A DNA stretch of 64,000 nt from Cupriavidus pinatubonensis (GTDB lineage Bacteria; Pseudomonadota; Gammaproteobacteria; Burkholderiales; Burkholderiaceae): positions 1,054,001-1,118,000 of the forward strand of contig NZ_CP080766.1 in the NCBI RefSeq assembly GCF_019602855.1, given 5' to 3'. Position 1 is the stretch's first letter; each line of letters begins with the position of its first letter. A program made the position numbers and the translations under genes. This document shows positions 33,447 through 42,170 of this stretch, one piece after another. Under the pieces are notes generated by a model. That model ran no database searches and was not told the origin of the DNA. It worked only from the letters and a program-made list of their open reading frames with translations.

Positions 33447-33620
33447 ATGAATACCGCCACCCAATCTACGTGCAACTGTGTTGTTTGCCCCGGTGCAGGC
33501 TGTGCCTGCGGCTGCCAGGGAACTGCGGAGCAAAGAGCGTGTGCCTGTGGCCCGCAATGCCCCTATGGACCGCGATGCGCCTGCGGGCCACAATGCCAGT
33601 GCGGCGCTGAATCCACCTGA
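33447..33620 (+). CDS. Cys-rich metallothionein-like peptide
   Basis: This 57-codon gene begins with AAGGAG 7 bases before the ATG. The product has 13 Cys, arranged as CNCVVC, CACGC, then CACGPQC, CACGPQC and QCG, with no His-rich tail and almost no hydrophobic residues. Repeated C-x-C and CGPQC units are typical of metal-thiolate cluster proteins. It does not match the SmtA/BmtA zinc-finger metallothionein pattern that I know, so the family is uncertain. Binding of Cu, Zn or Cd is inferred from composition. It is 27 bases upstream of an SRPBCC-family gene and probably co-transcribed with it. Confidence 0.75.
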   Translation: MNTATQSTCNCVVCPGAGCACGCQGTAEQRACACGPQCPYGPRCACGPQCQCGAEST

Positions 33621-33647
33621 CATAGAAAAACGGCAGGAACAAAGTCG

Positions 33648-34187
33648 ATGGGGTCTCGAGCAAAAAAGAACGCCGGCCACTCTAAGAATGGAGGCAGCTT
33701 GCGGACAGTCGAATACCACTTTTCGACCATTTGGCGCATCGATGCGCCAGTGCAGGAAGTATGGGCAGCAATCCAGGATTCGGCGCGCTGGCCCGAGTGG
33801 TGGATTAACGTCGAGCGAGTGGACCAGCTAGAGGCCGGTTCCGATCAGGGCGTGGGCGCCATACAACGCTATACGTGGAAAGGCTGGTTGCCCTATCGAC
33901 TCGTGTTCGATATGCGGGTAACGCGCATCGATCCGTTGGTCGCGCTGGAGGGGGAAGCTAGTGGCGACGTCGAAGGCGCCGGTCGATGGAGCTTTTCGAG
34001 CGACGGACGCAACCTTACCGTGGTCCGCTATGACTGGTGCGTGCATACGAACCGCGGATGGATGAATGCATTGGCGCCGTTGTTGCGACCGGTTTTTCAG
34101 TGGAACCACGATGCAGTGATGCGCGAAGGTGGCGCGGCGCTAGCGCGGCGGCTAGACGCGCGCCTGCTCGGCATCGAGCATGGATGA
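33648..34187 (+). CDS. SRPBCC-family protein (polyketide cyclase-like)
   Basis: This 179-residue protein has a basic N-terminal extension (residues 1-20, GSRAKKNAGHSKNGG) and then an SRPBCC/START-like hydrophobic-ligand fold: YHFSTIWRIDAPVQEVWAAI, RWPEWWINVERV, then RYTWKGWLPYRLVFDMRV, with a long C-terminal helix near 145-175. Family members bind lipids, aromatic compounds or polyketides; the ligand here is unknown. It follows the Cys-rich gene by 27 bases, and co-transcription is likely. The ATG at 33648 is supported only by position; a start after the basic segment is possible. Confidence 0.8.
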   Translation: MGSRAKKNAGHSKNGGSLRTVEYHFSTIWRIDAPVQEVWAAIQDSARWPEWWINVERVDQLEAGSDQGVGAIQRYTWKGWLPYRLVFDMRVTRIDPLVALEGEASGDVEGAGRWSFSSDGRNLTVVRYDWCVHTNRGWMNALAPLLRPVFQWNHDAVMREGGAALARRLDARLLGIEHG

Positions 34188-34752
34188 AGCGTACCCGGCA
34201 ACGGATTGAACGCTCTGCAACGTCTCCCCCTTTACCTCGGTTGTTTCTCTTGGCATCGAGGCAGGTGATGGGCATGAGATGGTGGAGCACACTGAAGTCG
34301 GGTTCCACCGGATGGCGATCCATCATTCGTCCCTGAGCGGCCAGAAGCAGACTATCGACCACGGTATCAAGCTAATATGTGGACGACGCAACTACATCAA
34401 TACCGGCCATTTGGAACTCACTCGTCTCCCTCGACGTGGGAGAGGATTCGATGCGGTAGTCGTAAGTGCCGCCGATCAATCAAAGCGTTTTCAACGCCTC
34501 GCCAGACCTGAAACATTGACGCTTGAGAACTTACTAACAATCTCCCTCGCCCATGTGAACTTTTCCTTATGGGGCATAAAGTGTTTGCCATGCTTTTGCA
34601 CGGCGTCTTCAATATCGAAGAGGAGGACCGCAGTGGATTGGGCAAGGCCGTATGCATTTTTGTTGATCTTCTGAGGTGCCCTGGTTGCCTGGCAGCCAGC
34701 ACTACTGCTTCCTTCAACTCTGATCACATCGACCGCGGGAATCCCCAGCTAT
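34188..34752. other. Stretch without a recognised gene
   Basis: Several frames of 65-130 codons exist on both strands. The minus frame at 34491-34727 contains LFDIEDAVQKHGKHFMPHKE, which looks protein-like but is not recognised. It may be a decayed gene; no call is made. Confidence 0.35.
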
Positions 34753-36222
34753 TCATTCAACAGCCTTGACCATGTCCTCGACCACCTTCTTGGCGTCGCC
34801 GAACACCATCATGGTCTTGTCCATGTAGAACAGCTCGTTGTCGAGGCCGGCGTAGCCGGCCGCCATCGAACGCTTGTTCACGATGATGGTCTTGGCCTTG
34901 TACGCCTCCAGGATCGGCATGCCGGCGATCGGTGATTTCGGATCGGTCTTGGCCGACGGGTTCACCACGTCGTTCGCGCCGAGCACCAGCACCACGTCGG
35001 CCTGGCCGAACTCGCTGTTGATGTCTTCCATCTCGAAGACCTGGTCGTAGGGCACCTCGGCCTCGGCCAGCAGCACGTTCATGTGGCCCGGCATGCGGCC
35101 CGCCACCGGGTGGATCGCGTACTTCACGGTCACGCCCTTCTCGGTCAGCTTTTCGGTCAGTTCCTTGAGTGCGTGCTGGGCGCGCGCCACTGCCAGGCCG
35201 TAACCCGGCACGATGATCACGGTCTCGGCATTGCCCATCAGGAACGAGGCGTCATCGGCGGAGCCCGACTTTACGTTGCGCTGCACTTGCGAACCGCCTG
35301 CTGCGCTCGCTCCCGCATCGCTGCCGAAGCCGCCGAGGATCACGTTGAAGAACGAACGGTTCATCGCCTTGCACATGATGTACGAGAGGATGGCACCGGA
35401 CGAACCCACCAGCGAACCGGCAATGATCAGCATCGGGTTGTTCAGCGAGAAGCCGATACCGGCGGCCGCCCAGCCCGAGTACGAGTTCAGCATCGACACC
35501 ACCACCGGCATGTCGGCGCCGCCGATCGGGATGATGATCAGCACGCCGAGCACGAAGGCGATGGCCAGCATGACGAGGAACGGCGTCCACTCCTGCGTCA
35601 TGAAGAACGCAATGCCGAAGCCGACCATGGCGACGGCCAGCGCCAGGTTCAGCATGTGCTGGCCCGCGAACACAACGGGGGCACCCTGGAACAGGCGGAA
35701 CTTGTAGCGACCTGCCAGCTTGCCGAAGGCGATCACGGAACCGGAGAACGTGATGGCACCGACGAAGCAGCCGATGAACAGTTCGATGCGGTTGCCCATC
35801 GGAATCTCATGCGAGCCCGCCGGCGCAATACCAAAGGCGGAAGGTTCCGCCACCGCGGCCACCGCAATGCACACCGCCGCGAGACCGATCAGCGAGTGCA
35901 TCGCCGCGACCAGTTCGGGCATCTTGGTCATCTCGACCTTCTTTGCCACGTAGGCGCCGATGCCGCCGCCGACGACCAGGCCAGCCAGGATCAGCGCAAG
36001 GCCAGACCCGGCTGTCGTGCCGCTACCGGCAGCGAGGAACTCGTTCTTGAGCTTGAGGATCAGCGCCACCGTGGTGAGTGCCGCCACCGCCATGCCGATC
36101 ATGCCGAAGGCATTGCCCTTGCGGGCCGAAGCCGGGTGCGAAAGCCCTTTGAGGGCCTGGATAAAGCAGACCGACGCGCCCAGGTAGAACAGCGTCACGG
36201 TATTCATGGACAGTCCGTTCAT
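34753..36222 (-). CDS. pntB: NAD(P) transhydrogenase subunit beta
   Basis: This 489-residue protein is PntB. The first 265 residues or so form about 9 membrane helices (domain II part), and the C-terminal domain III binds NADP(H), with the GYGLAVARAQ motif near 335, HPVAGRMPGHMNVLLAEA and LVLGANDVVNP near 410. The enzyme couples proton re-entry to NADPH formation. Its ATG overlaps the TGA of pntAb by 4 bases (36219-36222) with GGAG upstream, so translational coupling supports this start over the in-frame ATG at 36207. Confidence 0.96.
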   Translation of the reverse strand: MNGLSMNTVTLFYLGASVCFIQALKGLSHPASARKGNAFGMIGMAVAALTTVALILKLKNEFLAAGSGTTAGSGLALILAGLVVGGGIGAYVAKKVEMTKMPELVAAMHSLIGLAAVCIAVAAVAEPSAFGIAPAGSHEIPMGNRIELFIGCFVGAITFSGSVIAFGKLAGRYKFRLFQGAPVVFAGQHMLNLALAVAMVGFGIAFFMTQEWTPFLVMLAIAFVLGVLIIIPIGGADMPVVVSMLNSYSGWAAAGIGFSLNNPMLIIAGSLVGSSGAILSYIMCKAMNRSFFNVILGGFGSDAGASAAGGSQVQRNVKSGSADDASFLMGNAETVIIVPGYGLAVARAQHALKELTEKLTEKGVTVKYAIHPVAGRMPGHMNVLLAEAEVPYDQVFEMEDINSEFGQADVVLVLGANDVVNPSAKTDPKSPIAGMPILEAYKAKTIIVNKRSMAAGYAGLDNELFYMDKTMMVFGDAKKVVEDMVKAVE

Positions 36223-36584
36223 CGCGGCATCTCCACCAGTTCTCCGCCGGCGTGCGCGGGCGTCTTTGCGGGCTGCGCCTCGGCCTTCACCTTCGGCGCC
36301 TTCTTGCGGAACATCTCTAGCATGCGTTGCGTGACGAGGAAGCCGCCGAACACGTTGACCGCAGCCAGTGCCACCGCAAGCGTGCCCATCGCGCGGCCCA
36401 CGCCGCCTTCAGTCAGGCCAGCGGCCAGCATCGCACCGACGATGATGATGGCCGAGATCGCATTGGTTACCGCCATCAGCGGCGTGTGCAGCGCGGGCGT
36501 GACCGTCCACACCACGTGGTAGCCCACGTAGATCGCCAGCACGAAGATGATCAGGTTGATCACCGTGTGGTTCACCATTTCCAT
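36219..36584 (-). CDS. pntAb: NAD(P) transhydrogenase subunit alpha, part 2 (membrane)
   Basis: This 121-residue protein forms the membrane part of the alpha subunit, with about three helices (VINLIIFVLAIYVGYHVVW, the LMAVTNAISAIIIVGAML region, AVALAAVNVFGGFLV). In enterobacteria it is fused to PntAa. The split three-gene form seen here is common in many proteobacteria. The C-terminal tail is Lys/Pro-rich. It is coupled to pntB by a 4-base overlap and lies 10 bases after pntAa. Confidence 0.95.
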   Translation of the reverse strand: MEMVNHTVINLIIFVLAIYVGYHVVWTVTPALHTPLMAVTNAISAIIIVGAMLAAGLTEGGVGRAMGTLAVALAAVNVFGGFLVTQRMLEMFRKKAPKVKAEAQPAKTPAHAGGELVEMPR

Positions 36585-36594
36585 GGTTGTCTCC

Positions 36595-37713
36595 TTAACC
36601 GGCCAGCGCCGCTTCTTCGCGCCGCGTCATCAGGCAAGCCGCGACGATGTCATCTTCGAGGTTCAGCGTGAACTGGCCCTCCTTGTCGATGACCAGCTTG
36701 AGAAAGTCCAGCACGTTGCGGGCATAGAGCGCCGAGGCGTCGGCCGCGACCATGCTGGCCAGGTTGGTGTGACCGACGAAGGTCACCCCATGGCGCTCGA
36801 CCACTTCATCGGCCACGGTCAGCGGGCAGTTGCCGCCTTGCGCGGCCGCGAGATCCACCACCACCGAGCCCGGTTTCATCTCCCGCACGGTCGCTTCCTG
36901 CAGCAGCACGGGTGCCTGGCGACCGGGGATCAGCGCGGTGGTGATGATGATGTCGGCCTGCCTGGCGCGCTCGTGCACCAATTCGGCCTGGCGGCGCATC
37001 CAGTCCGGCGGCATCGGCCGGGCATAGCCGCCCACGCCCTGCGCGATTTCGCGCTCTTCATCGGTGATGAACGGCACGTCCAGGAACTTGCCGCCGAGCG
37101 ATTCGATCTGCTCCTTCACCGCCGGGCGCACGTCGGACGCCTCGATCACCGCGCCCAGGCGTTTGGCCGTGGCGATCGCCTGCAAGCCCGCCACGCCGGC
37201 GCCGAGGATCAGCACGCGCGCCGCCTTGACGGTGCCCGCGGCGGTCATCAGCATCGGCATGAAGCGCTGGTAGTAGTGCGCGGCCACAAGCACGGCCTTG
37301 TAGCCGGCGATGTTCGCCTGCGAGGACAGCACGTCCATGCTCTGCGCACGCGTGGTGCGCGGTGCCGCTTCGAGCGCGAAGGCGGTGATGCCGGCGGCGG
37401 TCATGCGCGCGTTGTTCTCGGTATCGAACGGGTTGAGCATGCCCACCAGCACGGCGCCGGACTTCATCTGCGCCAGTTCGGCGCTCTCAGGTGCGCGCAC
37501 CTTGAGCACGAGCGGCGCGCCGAGCGCGTCGGCGGCGGTGCCGATCGTCGCACCGGCCGCCTCATAGGCGCTATCGGGCTGGCTGGCACGCAAGCCCGCG
37601 CCTGCCTGCACCACGACCTTGTGGCCTTGTGCGACGTATTTCTTGACTGTCTCCGGCGTAGCGGCGACGCGTGATTCGCACGCATGCGTTTCTACGGGCA
37701 CTCCGATATTCAT
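36595..37713 (-). CDS. pntAa: NAD(P) transhydrogenase subunit alpha, part 1 (NAD-binding)
   Basis: This 372-residue protein is the NAD(H)-binding domain I of transhydrogenase, related to alanine dehydrogenase. It starts MNIGVPVETHACESRVAATP, has QSMDVLSSQANIAGYKAVL near 125, the Rossmann motif LILGAGVAGLQAIATAKRLG near 170 and TALIPGRQAPVL near 265. It is the first gene of pntAa-pntAb-pntB. The operon likely starts just upstream of 37713; no unusual feature is seen. Confidence 0.96.
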   Translation of the reverse strand: MNIGVPVETHACESRVAATPETVKKYVAQGHKVVVQAGAGLRASQPDSAYEAAGATIGTAADALGAPLVLKVRAPESAELAQMKSGAVLVGMLNPFDTENNARMTAAGITAFALEAAPRTTRAQSMDVLSSQANIAGYKAVLVAAHYYQRFMPMLMTAAGTVKAARVLILGAGVAGLQAIATAKRLGAVIEASDVRPAVKEQIESLGGKFLDVPFITDEEREIAQGVGGYARPMPPDWMRRQAELVHERARQADIIITTALIPGRQAPVLLQEATVREMKPGSVVVDLAAAQGGNCPLTVADEVVERHGVTFVGHTNLASMVAADASALYARNVLDFLKLVIDKEGQFTLNLEDDIVAACLMTRREEAALAG

Positions 37714-37820
37714 TTGCGCTTAATTCTTGAAGTTGTTCATGGTCGTCGTGACTCCCTGACAGCGCGGCGCTTACTTAGCATCACGGCCTCACCCGCGCAA
37801 CAGCGGACCTTTTCGCCGCC

Positions 37821-38585
37821 TCAGATTGTCAGGCCACCGTCGACTACAATGCATTCGCCATTGGTATAGCTCGAAGCATCCGACACAAGATAGAGCACCG
37901 TGCCGGCCATTTCGCGGGGCTCCGCGTGACGACGCAGCGGGATCTCGGCGAGCCATCGCTCATAGATTGCCGGGTCCTCGAACAGCGCACCCGAAAATTT
38001 TGTCCTTGTGAGGCCAGGAAGCAGCGCGTTCACCCTGATGCCGAGCGGCCCGCACTCCTTCGCGAACGCCTTCGTCATGTTGACGACCGCGGCCTTCGTG
38101 ATTGAGTAGATGCCCTGCTTTTCGCCTGGCTGCAGCGCGTTCACCGACGCGGTATTGACGATCGCGCCGCCGCCTTGCGCCTTCATCATCCTGCCGGCTT
38201 CGACTGACATGAAGAAGTAGCCGCGCACGTTCACTTCGACCGTCTTCTCGTAGGCGCCAAGATCGGTGTCGAGGATGTGGCCAAAATAGGGATTCGCCGC
38301 CGCGTTGTTAACGAGGATGTCGAGACGGTCGTGCTTGCTGCGGATATGCTCGAACACCGCGGCAACATCCTCCATCCGCCCGACATGGCACGCCAACGCC
38401 TCCGCCTGGCCGCCCGCCTTGACAATCTCGTCGGCGACAGCCTGACAGTCATCAAGCTTTCGGCTCGACACGATCACGTACGCGCCCTGCTCAGCGAGCA
38501 GCTTCGCAATTTCCTCGCCTATGCCTCGGCTCGCGCCGGTCACGAGGGCGGTCTTTCCGGTCAAGTCGAACAGATTCGTTGCCAT
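37821..38585 (-). CDS. Short-chain dehydrogenase/reductase
   Basis: This 254-residue classical SDR has the cofactor motif TGASRGIG near residues 14-21, LVNNAAANP near 88-96, and the catalytic Ser-Tyr-Lys as NTASVNAL and YSITKAA near 155-160. The length is standard. The ATG at 38585, with GGAGG 8 bases upstream, was preferred to an ATG five codons earlier. It lies 77 bases downstream of a phosphotransferase gene on the same strand, a pairing often seen with acyl-CoA dehydrogenases. The substrate is unknown. Confidence 0.92.
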   Translation of the reverse strand: MATNLFDLTGKTALVTGASRGIGEEIAKLLAEQGAYVIVSSRKLDDCQAVADEIVKAGGQAEALACHVGRMEDVAAVFEHIRSKHDRLDILVNNAAANPYFGHILDTDLGAYEKTVEVNVRGYFFMSVEAGRMMKAQGGGAIVNTASVNALQPGEKQGIYSITKAAVVNMTKAFAKECGPLGIRVNALLPGLTRTKFSGALFEDPAIYERWLAEIPLRRHAEPREMAGTVLYLVSDASSYTNGECIVVDGGLTI

Positions 38586-38662
38586 AAATTGTTCCTCCAA
38601 TTGGTTCGAGATTCGATGAACTGCGTCGATACCGATCGCGGAGGTCGTGAGCGACCTGCATG

Positions 38663-39694
38663 TCAGCCTCGCGCATCGATCACGCGCACGGCCTCTTCGG
38701 CCAGCATGCCCGCCATTTCACCGACTTGCAGGGCAGCCGTGCTGGACGCATTGCCCTTCAGCGCGCGAGCCTTCACACCCTGCGCGATCGCAGCGAGCCT
38801 GAAAAAGCTGAACGCAATATAGAAATGCCAGTCGCGGATTGGTTCGATGCCGCGCAGCTCGCAATAGCGCGCGACAATTTGCGTTTCCTGCGGCACGCCG
38901 AGCTCAACGCGATCCCTACCCGCAAGTCCGGGGACGCGGCCGTCGGACGGCAGCCGCAGGCACATGCAGAAGTACGCGAGATCGGCGAGCGGATTGCCCA
39001 GCGTCGACAGTTCCCAGTCGAGGACCGCCTTCACGCGGTAGCTATCGCGCTCGAACATTACGTTATCCATCCGGTAGTCGCCATGCACAAGCGTCGGCGG
39101 ACCAGCGTCTTCGGGGCACGCACTTGGCAGCCAGTCGATTAGGGTTTCCATCGCGTCGAGCCGCTCGGTCTCTGCCGCTCGGTACTGTTTCGTCCAGACG
39201 CCGATCTGGCGCTCGAAGTAATTGCCATGCCGTCCGAAGTCAGCAAGTCCGACGGCTTCAATGTCGATGTCATGGAGCACGGCCATTGTTCGCAAAACTG
39301 CGTCGTAGCAGGCGGCGCGATCCTGCTGCGGCAACTCAGGCAGGGACGGATTCCAGAAGATCCGCCCATCCTCGAAGCTCATCACATAGAACATGCTGCC
39401 AATTACGTCGCAGTCCACGCAAAGGTGATACGGGTGCGCGACAGGGACCTTGGTCCTGGACAGGGCGGTCAGGACTCGAAACTCACGATCGACAGCGTGG
39501 GCGGACTTCAGCAGTTCGCCAGGAGGCTGCCGCCTGAGCACATATCGACCGCTGCGCGCTTGCAGCAGAAAGGTAGGATTCGACTGGCCGCCGGCGAACT
39601 TCTCAGCGTGCACAGGTCCGTCGAAACCAGGCAGGTGGTCTTCGAGATAGCGCGCCAGAATTGCGGTATCGAGTGGATCGGAGATCTTCTTCAT
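38663..39694 (-). CDS. Phosphotransferase (APH family, ACAD10/11-like)
   Basis: This 343-residue protein has the aminoglycoside-phosphotransferase/choline-kinase fold. It shows a nucleotide-binding start (KFAGGQSNPTFLLQ and YVLRRQPPGELL near 30-60), the catalytic loop LVHGDYRMDNVMF near 202, and the metal-binding segment AVLDWELSTLGNPLADL near 225. This subtype resembles the kinase domain fused to acyl-CoA dehydrogenase in ACAD10/11, which phosphorylates hydroxyacyl-CoA compounds. Here it stands as a separate gene before an SDR, so a role in hydroxy-acid or lipid breakdown is inferred. Confidence 0.88.
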   Translation of the reverse strand: MKKISDPLDTAILARYLEDHLPGFDGPVHAEKFAGGQSNPTFLLQARSGRYVLRRQPPGELLKSAHAVDREFRVLTALSRTKVPVAHPYHLCVDCDVIGSMFYVMSFEDGRIFWNPSLPELPQQDRAACYDAVLRTMAVLHDIDIEAVGLADFGRHGNYFERQIGVWTKQYRAAETERLDAMETLIDWLPSACPEDAGPPTLVHGDYRMDNVMFERDSYRVKAVLDWELSTLGNPLADLAYFCMCLRLPSDGRVPGLAGRDRVELGVPQETQIVARYCELRGIEPIRDWHFYIAFSFFRLAAIAQGVKARALKGNASSTAALQVGEMAGMLAEEAVRVIDARG

Positions 39695-39827
39695 CGTTTC
39701 TTTCCATTTTCCATGCCGTAGCGCTGCCGCGAATGGTAGTCAGTATGACAAACGCGCACCTTTGGGCTGAGCAGTCATTGCCAAGAGTGGTGGATCAACG
39801 TGGTGCCAAAGGGCGACTCGGCAATGA

Positions 39828-42134
39828 TCACCTGACGATCTCCGGTGGCTCGAAGCAGGTTGTCGTCGGTAGAACCCCGGCATAGCGCTCGATCTGGACA
39901 AGGCATGAATTCGCTGCGCTGCCCTGCGCGATTTCCGATGTGCCAACATCGCGCGTCAACACATTGGGGTTGCCATGCTTATCCAAAGGTGGACCATCTC
40001 CATCACCAAAGGCCAGGTCCAGCCAAGCGCCTGTGGCCATTTGCACCACCCCAGGAATCACGTCATCGGACACCACCACACCCGCGAGACAACTGCCTCG
40101 CGCATTGAATACGCGAACGATCATTCCGTGTTCAATGTTTCGGCTCGATGCATCGATTGGGTGAATGCGTATTGGCTCCCTGTCAGAGATCTTCAATTTC
40201 CTGCTGTGCGGCGCATGGTCATATTGGCTGTGCAGCTTGGATGCTGGCTGGTTCGAGAGTAGATGCAAAGGAAACTCGAGCACCTTAGGAGACCCCAGCC
40301 ACTCCTCGGGCTCGATCCACACCGGATGCCCGGGCTGGGCCTTGATCCCGAAGTCGTGAATGGTCTGTGAAAAGATCTCAATTCGACCAGACGGCGTCTG
40401 CAAGGGCTCTCCCACCGGATCACGGATGAACTCCGAGAAAACGGTGTGGGATTCTCTCGTCGGAGCCTCAATCATTCCCTTCGCCCAGAATTCATCGAAG
40501 TGCGGGAAGCTCAGGCCCTGTTCGTCGCCCTGCTCTTTGATCCGTGCATAGAAAGATCGCAGCCAATCCTCCTCGCTCTTTCCTTCCGTGAACTTCTTCA
40601 CAAATCCAAGTCGGGCGGCGAGCTCGGAAAAAACCTCATAATCATTACGCGCGTTGGCATGCGGTTTCACATGTGCTGCTGACGCGATAATGAAAGGGTC
40701 TGTACTGGTGCCAGCGATATCGTTTCGCTCGTAAGCGACTGTCGTAGGGAACACGATGTCCGCGTGCTTTGCGGTTGCTGTCCACCAGGGCTCATTGACG
40801 ATGATGGTTTCTGGCACCGCCCATGCCTTTCGGAGTCGGTTCAGATCTTGATGGTGATGAAACGGGTTGCCCCCGGCCCAATAGATGAGCCGTATGTCGG
40901 GATAGGTCAGGGTCTCGCCGTTGTAACGGTAGGATTGCCCCTTGTTGAGTAGCATGTCCGAAATGCGCGCCACGGGAATAAACGAATCCACATGGTTCTT
41001 GCCCTGCGGCAGCGCGGGGATCTTCACCGTGATAGAGTCAAGCCCGATACCGTTGATGGCGGCATAGCCGAACCCAAATCCGCCGCCATCCAGGCCAATC
41101 TGGCCGATCATCGATGCAAGGGCCACTGTCATCCAATACGGTTGCTCGCCATTCTCGGCCCGCTGCAGCGACCATGACATGGTGATCATGGTCCGTTGCT
41201 GTGCCATATCACGCGCGAGATGCGTGATGCCCTGTGCGGAAATGCGGCATATGGACGATGCCCACTGCGGCGTCTTTGGCACACCGTCGGACTCGCCCAA
41301 CAGGTAATGCCGGAAGCGGTCGTATCCGACCGTGTAGCGGTCCAGGAAGGCGCGGTTGACCAGGTTCTCGGCTTCCAGAACATAGGCCAGGCCAAGCATG
41401 AGGGCTACATCAGTCTGCGGACGTATGGGAATCCATTCGCATGGTGCGCTGGTGTCATCCTGGATCGGGCTGATAGATACCAGGCGCACTCCTGCCTGTG
41501 CGAGTTGCCCGAGTGTGTCGCGGTAGTGATGGCGTGTCACGCCACCGGAATTCATCTGAGCATTCTTTTCCGGCAATCCCCCAAACGCCACCAACAGTCG
41601 AGTACTTCGAACCATGGATTTCAGCGAGGTGTGCCTGTCCGCCAAGCTATGCATGGAGCCCACCACTCGGGGAATGATCACCTCCCCTGCGCCATAGCTA
41701 TATGAATTGACCGACCGCGTATAGCCGCCCAGAAGGTTCAGAAAGCGGTGAATCTGGCTTTGCGCGTGATTGAATCGCCCGGCGCTCGCCCATCCATAAG
41801 AGCCACCGAAAATCGCCGAGTTACCGTACGATGAGCAGACTCGCTGTAACTGCCCGGCGGCCATATCAAGGGCGGTATTCCAATCCACCTCGACAAATGG
41901 CTCGCGCCCTCGGCCCTCACCACTTGCCCGATGCTGCTTGTCGAGAAACGACTTTCGTATGGCAGGTGAGGCAACCCTCAACTTGGTGTGAGATCCATCG
42001 AGCTGCTCCCAGATGGGGGCCGGAGCAGGGTCGCCAGGCCAGGATCGAATGTTGGACACACGGCCTTGGTCCACGGTGACGTTGTAGGTGCCCCAATGCG
42101 TGGAGACCCACCGATTTTCTTGAACGGGCAACAT
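39828..42134 (-). CDS. Biotin-sulfoxide-reductase-like molybdoenzyme (BisC/DMSO reductase family)
   Basis: This 768-residue protein of the DMSO-reductase family is of the single-subunit BisC/TorA/DorA type. It lacks the N-terminal 4Fe-4S cysteines, has WGTYNVTVDQGRVSNIRSWP near 14-33, GGSYGWASAGRFNHAQS near 110-126 and the Mo-ligand region VNSYSYGAGEVIIPRVVG, with Ser near 146 as the probable ligand. Conserved MGD-binding segments (GGNPFHHHQDLNR near 425, VNEPWWTATAKHADIVFPTT near 450) are present. No Tat signal is seen, so it is cytoplasmic like BisC. It should reduce an S-oxide or N-oxide. It is the last gene of the operon with the MFS transporter, two PhyH dioxygenases and RidA. Confidence 0.92.
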   Translation of the reverse strand: MLPVQENRWVSTHWGTYNVTVDQGRVSNIRSWPGDPAPAPIWEQLDGSHTKLRVASPAIRKSFLDKQHRASGEGRGREPFVEVDWNTALDMAAGQLQRVCSSYGNSAIFGGSYGWASAGRFNHAQSQIHRFLNLLGGYTRSVNSYSYGAGEVIIPRVVGSMHSLADRHTSLKSMVRSTRLLVAFGGLPEKNAQMNSGGVTRHHYRDTLGQLAQAGVRLVSISPIQDDTSAPCEWIPIRPQTDVALMLGLAYVLEAENLVNRAFLDRYTVGYDRFRHYLLGESDGVPKTPQWASSICRISAQGITHLARDMAQQRTMITMSWSLQRAENGEQPYWMTVALASMIGQIGLDGGGFGFGYAAINGIGLDSITVKIPALPQGKNHVDSFIPVARISDMLLNKGQSYRYNGETLTYPDIRLIYWAGGNPFHHHQDLNRLRKAWAVPETIIVNEPWWTATAKHADIVFPTTVAYERNDIAGTSTDPFIIASAAHVKPHANARNDYEVFSELAARLGFVKKFTEGKSEEDWLRSFYARIKEQGDEQGLSFPHFDEFWAKGMIEAPTRESHTVFSEFIRDPVGEPLQTPSGRIEIFSQTIHDFGIKAQPGHPVWIEPEEWLGSPKVLEFPLHLLSNQPASKLHSQYDHAPHSRKLKISDREPIRIHPIDASSRNIEHGMIVRVFNARGSCLAGVVVSDDVIPGVVQMATGAWLDLAFGDGDGPPLDKHGNPNVLTRDVGTSEIAQGSAANSCLVQIERYAGVLPTTTCFEPPEIVR

Positions 42135-42170
42135 GGAAGACTCCTTACTGCAGGGCAGGTGAAAGCTGAT

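Noticed and set aside
35083-36522. A 479-codon plus-strand frame opposite pntB
   Set aside because: The composition is His/Arg-rich shadow sequence, and the minus-strand genes are clear PntB and PntAb.
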